Source of the DNA: Gammaproteobacteria bacterium
Lineage (GTDB): Bacteria > Pseudomonadota > Gammaproteobacteria > Nevskiales > Nevskiaceae
NCBI GenBank assembly: GCA_026398875.1
Contig: JAPLSB010000019.1
Span: 186,001 to 250,000 of the forward strand
DNA: 64,000 bases
Direction: 5' to 3'
Shown: piece after piece, positions 62,578 to 64,000 of the stretch
Layout of the letters: each line of letters starts with the position of its first letter
Position numbering within the stretch: the stretch's first letter is position 1
Program-made: the position numbers and the translations under genes
The notes under the pieces: generated by a model
What the model saw: the letters and a program-made list of their open reading frames with translations, nothing else
Told to the model about the DNA's origin: nothing
Databases searched by the model: none

Positions 62578-62818
62578 GGATCGGCAGGTGCAAGACGGGA
62601 AACCGGTGCCGAGGATAGCGGCAACGAAACAAGCTTTTCAGCGCAGCGGCCAGAGGCAACGGCAAGGACGCGGAAAAGCATGAACCCGACAAGGATTCAT
62701 GTGCCGTCCCGAATCAATGGATTTCGCTTTTGCCGTTCTTTGCTGTTCCCTTTCTTTTCCCTTTGCGCCTTGCGCACAGCGCCCGGCTTTTGATGTTCCG
62801 CGATAGCCAGCCGCGCCA
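62578..62818. other. Intergenic region between ompA and holC
   Basis: Together with the two hairpins that follow, this makes a 348-base gap with no gene. A pyrimidine-rich stretch (about 62722-62770) and purine-rich DNA at about 62645-62680 could be a degenerate copy of the CTCACGC palindrome family, but the match is weak. No clear holC promoter is visible. Confidence 0.4.
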
Positions 62819-62851
62819 ACAAAAAAGGGCGACCCGCAAAGCGGATCACCC
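62819..62851 (-). terminator. Terminator of the ompA gene
   Basis: An 11-bp stem (GGGCGACCCGC with GCGGATCACCC, two G-T pairs in RNA) and AAA loop. On the minus strand it is followed by six T. It lies about 75 bases past the ompA stop. Confidence 0.85.
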
Positions 62852-62872
62852 AATCGCTGCCTGCCTCGTGCC

Positions 62873-62905
62873 GACGCCGTGCGGGTCTGTCGCCCGCACG
62901 GCGTC
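62873..62905 (-). repeat. Perfect 13-bp hairpin in the ompA 3' untranslated region
   Basis: GACGCCGTGCGGG and its exact complement around a 7-base loop, between the ompA stop (62926) and the terminator. No T run follows, so it is more likely an RNA-stabilising structure than a second terminator. Confidence 0.65.
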
Positions 62906-62925
62906 GAGAGAGCTTTCTCGTTTTC

Positions 62926-64000
62926 CTAGTTGACGATGCGCATCTCGACGCGGCGGTTGTCCGCGCGGCCGGTCTCGTCATCGTTCGAGGCCACCGGATT
63001 GGCTTCGCCGTAGCCCTTCGCGCTCAGCACGTTCGCTGCCACGCCCTTGCTGATCAGGTAGCTGCGCACCGAGCTGGCACGGGCTTCCGACAGCTTCTGG
63101 TTGGCGGCATCGGAGCCGATCGCGTCGGTATAGCCGCCGATCTCGATGGTGAATCCCGGCGAGTCGATGATGGTCTTGGCCACGGCATCGAGCACGGTCT
63201 TCGAGTCGTTGGTCAGCACGGCCTTGTTGAACGCGAAGTGCACGTTCTTCAGCACCAGCGACTGGTTGACCGCGCAGCCATTGGCGGTGACCTTCGAGCC
63301 TGGCGGCGTGTTCGGGCACTGGTCGATGCCGTCGGCGACACCATCACCATCGGTATCGGCAATAGCCGGCTTCGGCGCTTCGATCGTGCAGCCCTTGGCA
63401 TCGACGTTGGTGCCCGGCGGCGTGTTCGGGCACTGATCGGCGTAATCCGGAACGCGGTCGCCGTCGCTGTCGATCGGGCAGCCCTTGGCGTCGACCGTGG
63501 CACCGGCTGGCGTGTTCGGGCAGGCGTCGAGCTTGTCGTTGATACCGTCCTTGTCGGCATCGACCGGGCAGCCGCTGCTGTCGACCGGCGTGCCGGCGGC
63601 CGTGTTCGGGCAGCTGTCGCGCTTGTCGGGCACGCCGTCACCGTCGAAATCGGCCGGCTGGGATTCGGCCAGCACGTAGCGCACCGACAGCATCGCCGAC
63701 TGGCCGTTGTAGCCGGATTCGACGACATCGCCCGAACCGCGCGGGCTGGCGTCGAACTGGCCCTTTTCGGTGCCCATGTAGCGGTAGTCGACCGAGGCCG
63801 TCAGGCGGCGGGTCAGGTCGACACCGATACCGGCGCCGCCCTGGTAGGCGAACACGGTGTCGTGATCGTTGACCAGTTCGTTGCCGTTCGAGCCGACATT
63901 CTCCAGCCACAGCTGCGAAACACCGCCGCCGACACCGATGTACGGGTGGACGGTCTTGAACAGGCCGCTGTCGGTCTTGATGTCGTACCAGAGGTTGGCA
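62926..64000 (-). CDS. OmpA family outer membrane protein with thrombospondin type 3 repeats (5' end outside window)
   Basis: At least 358 residues; the N terminus lies beyond 64000. The visible start (LFKTVHPYIGVGGGVSQLWL, VFAYQGGAGIGVDLTRRL) is the later part of an OmpA-type beta-barrel, ending near SVRYVLAE. Four calcium-binding thrombospondin type 3-like repeats follow (DFDGDGVPDKRDSCPNT, DADKDGINDKLDACPNT and two more). The C-terminal OmpA peptidoglycan-binding domain has VHFAFNKAVLTNDSK, IGGYTDAIGSDAANQKLSEA and GRADNRRVEMRI. It should tie the outer membrane to the cell wall, like OprF. Confidence 0.9.
   Translation of the reverse strand, partial: ANLWYDIKTDSGLFKTVHPYIGVGGGVSQLWLENVGSNGNELVNDHDTVFAYQGGAGIGVDLTRRLTASVDYRYMGTEKGQFDASPRGSGDVVESGYNGQSAMLSVRYVLAESQPADFDGDGVPDKRDSCPNTAAGTPVDSSGCPVDADKDGINDKLDACPNTPAGATVDAKGCPIDSDGDRVPDYADQCPNTPPGTNVDAKGCTIEAPKPAIADTDGDGVADGIDQCPNTPPGSKVTANGCAVNQSLVLKNVHFAFNKAVLTNDSKTVLDAVAKTIIDSPGFTIEIGGYTDAIGSDAANQKLSEARASSVRSYLISKGVAANVLSAKGYGEANPVASNDDETGRADNRRVEMRIVN

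Overview
The window is high-GC DNA from a Gram-negative, flagellated gammaproteobacterium. Supporting features are FlgA/FlgM/FlgN, a type II secretion pseudopilin operon, a type IV pilus PilZ, the DNA polymerase III subunits HolB and HolC, a nudJ/mnmA region, and an OmpA-type porin. Gene order and the abundance of DUF1302-type outer membrane proteins resemble Nevskiales/Xanthomonadales relatives. That placement is inference, because no 16S rRNA or ribosomal protein gene is present.

Layout. 1-1.8 kb: flagellar flgA, flgM, flgN, with a sigma-54-like site before flgA and a very good sigma-28 site before flgM. 1.85-8.7 kb: scattered genes on both strands (a small exported protein, UDP-glucose dehydrogenase, a patatin lipase, an acyl-CoA transferase/racemase with a divergent TetR regulator, transaldolase). 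8.7-18 kb, minus strand: a tightly packed lipid/folate/replication operon, rhombosortase-fabD-fabG-acpP-fabF-pabB-pabC-mltG-tmk-holB-pilZ. 18-23.8 kb, plus strand: gspGHIJKLMN with overlapping start and stop codons, then nudJ, a TSUP permease on the other strand, and mnmA. 26.5-26.7 kb: tRNA-Lys(CTT) beside the 3' half of a tRNA-His gene. 26.8-33.4 kb, minus strand: a six-gene envelope operon of mostly uncharacterised families (DUF1302 barrel, two related membrane-anchored beta-repeat proteins, an Abi-alpha-like protein, DUF445, a LolA-like protein). 33.6-38.6 kb: thioesterase, argA, a pectin-acetylesterase-like lipoprotein, bioA. 38.8-42.6 kb: a large exported SBBP/Calx-beta/ASH-like protein with an AT-rich middle. 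42.7-49.2 kb: ferredoxin and AddB/AddA-type helicase-nuclease. 49.3-51.2 kb: an unknown lipoprotein. 51.3-61.1 kb: the potassium uptake regulon (tiny ORF, kdpF, kdpA, kdpB, kdpC, a CNNM/CBS protein, kdpD, kdpE). 61.2-64 kb: a decayed duplicate gene, a VOC protein, a small lipoprotein, holC, and the C-terminal part of an OmpA porin cut by the window edge.

The clearest functional units are the Kdp system with a tandem KdpE-like box, the fab operon, and the T2SS pseudopilus operon placed head to head with a rhombosortase gene. The best candidate for something undescribed is the six-gene operon at 26.8-33.4 kb. Its outer membrane barrel, periplasmic LolA-like protein and two inner-membrane-anchored repetitive beta proteins suggest trans-envelope handling of a hydrophobic compound, and it borders a tRNA-His fragment that looks like an integration or deletion scar. 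Two families of palindromic repeats also occur, one of them concentrated in the kdp region.
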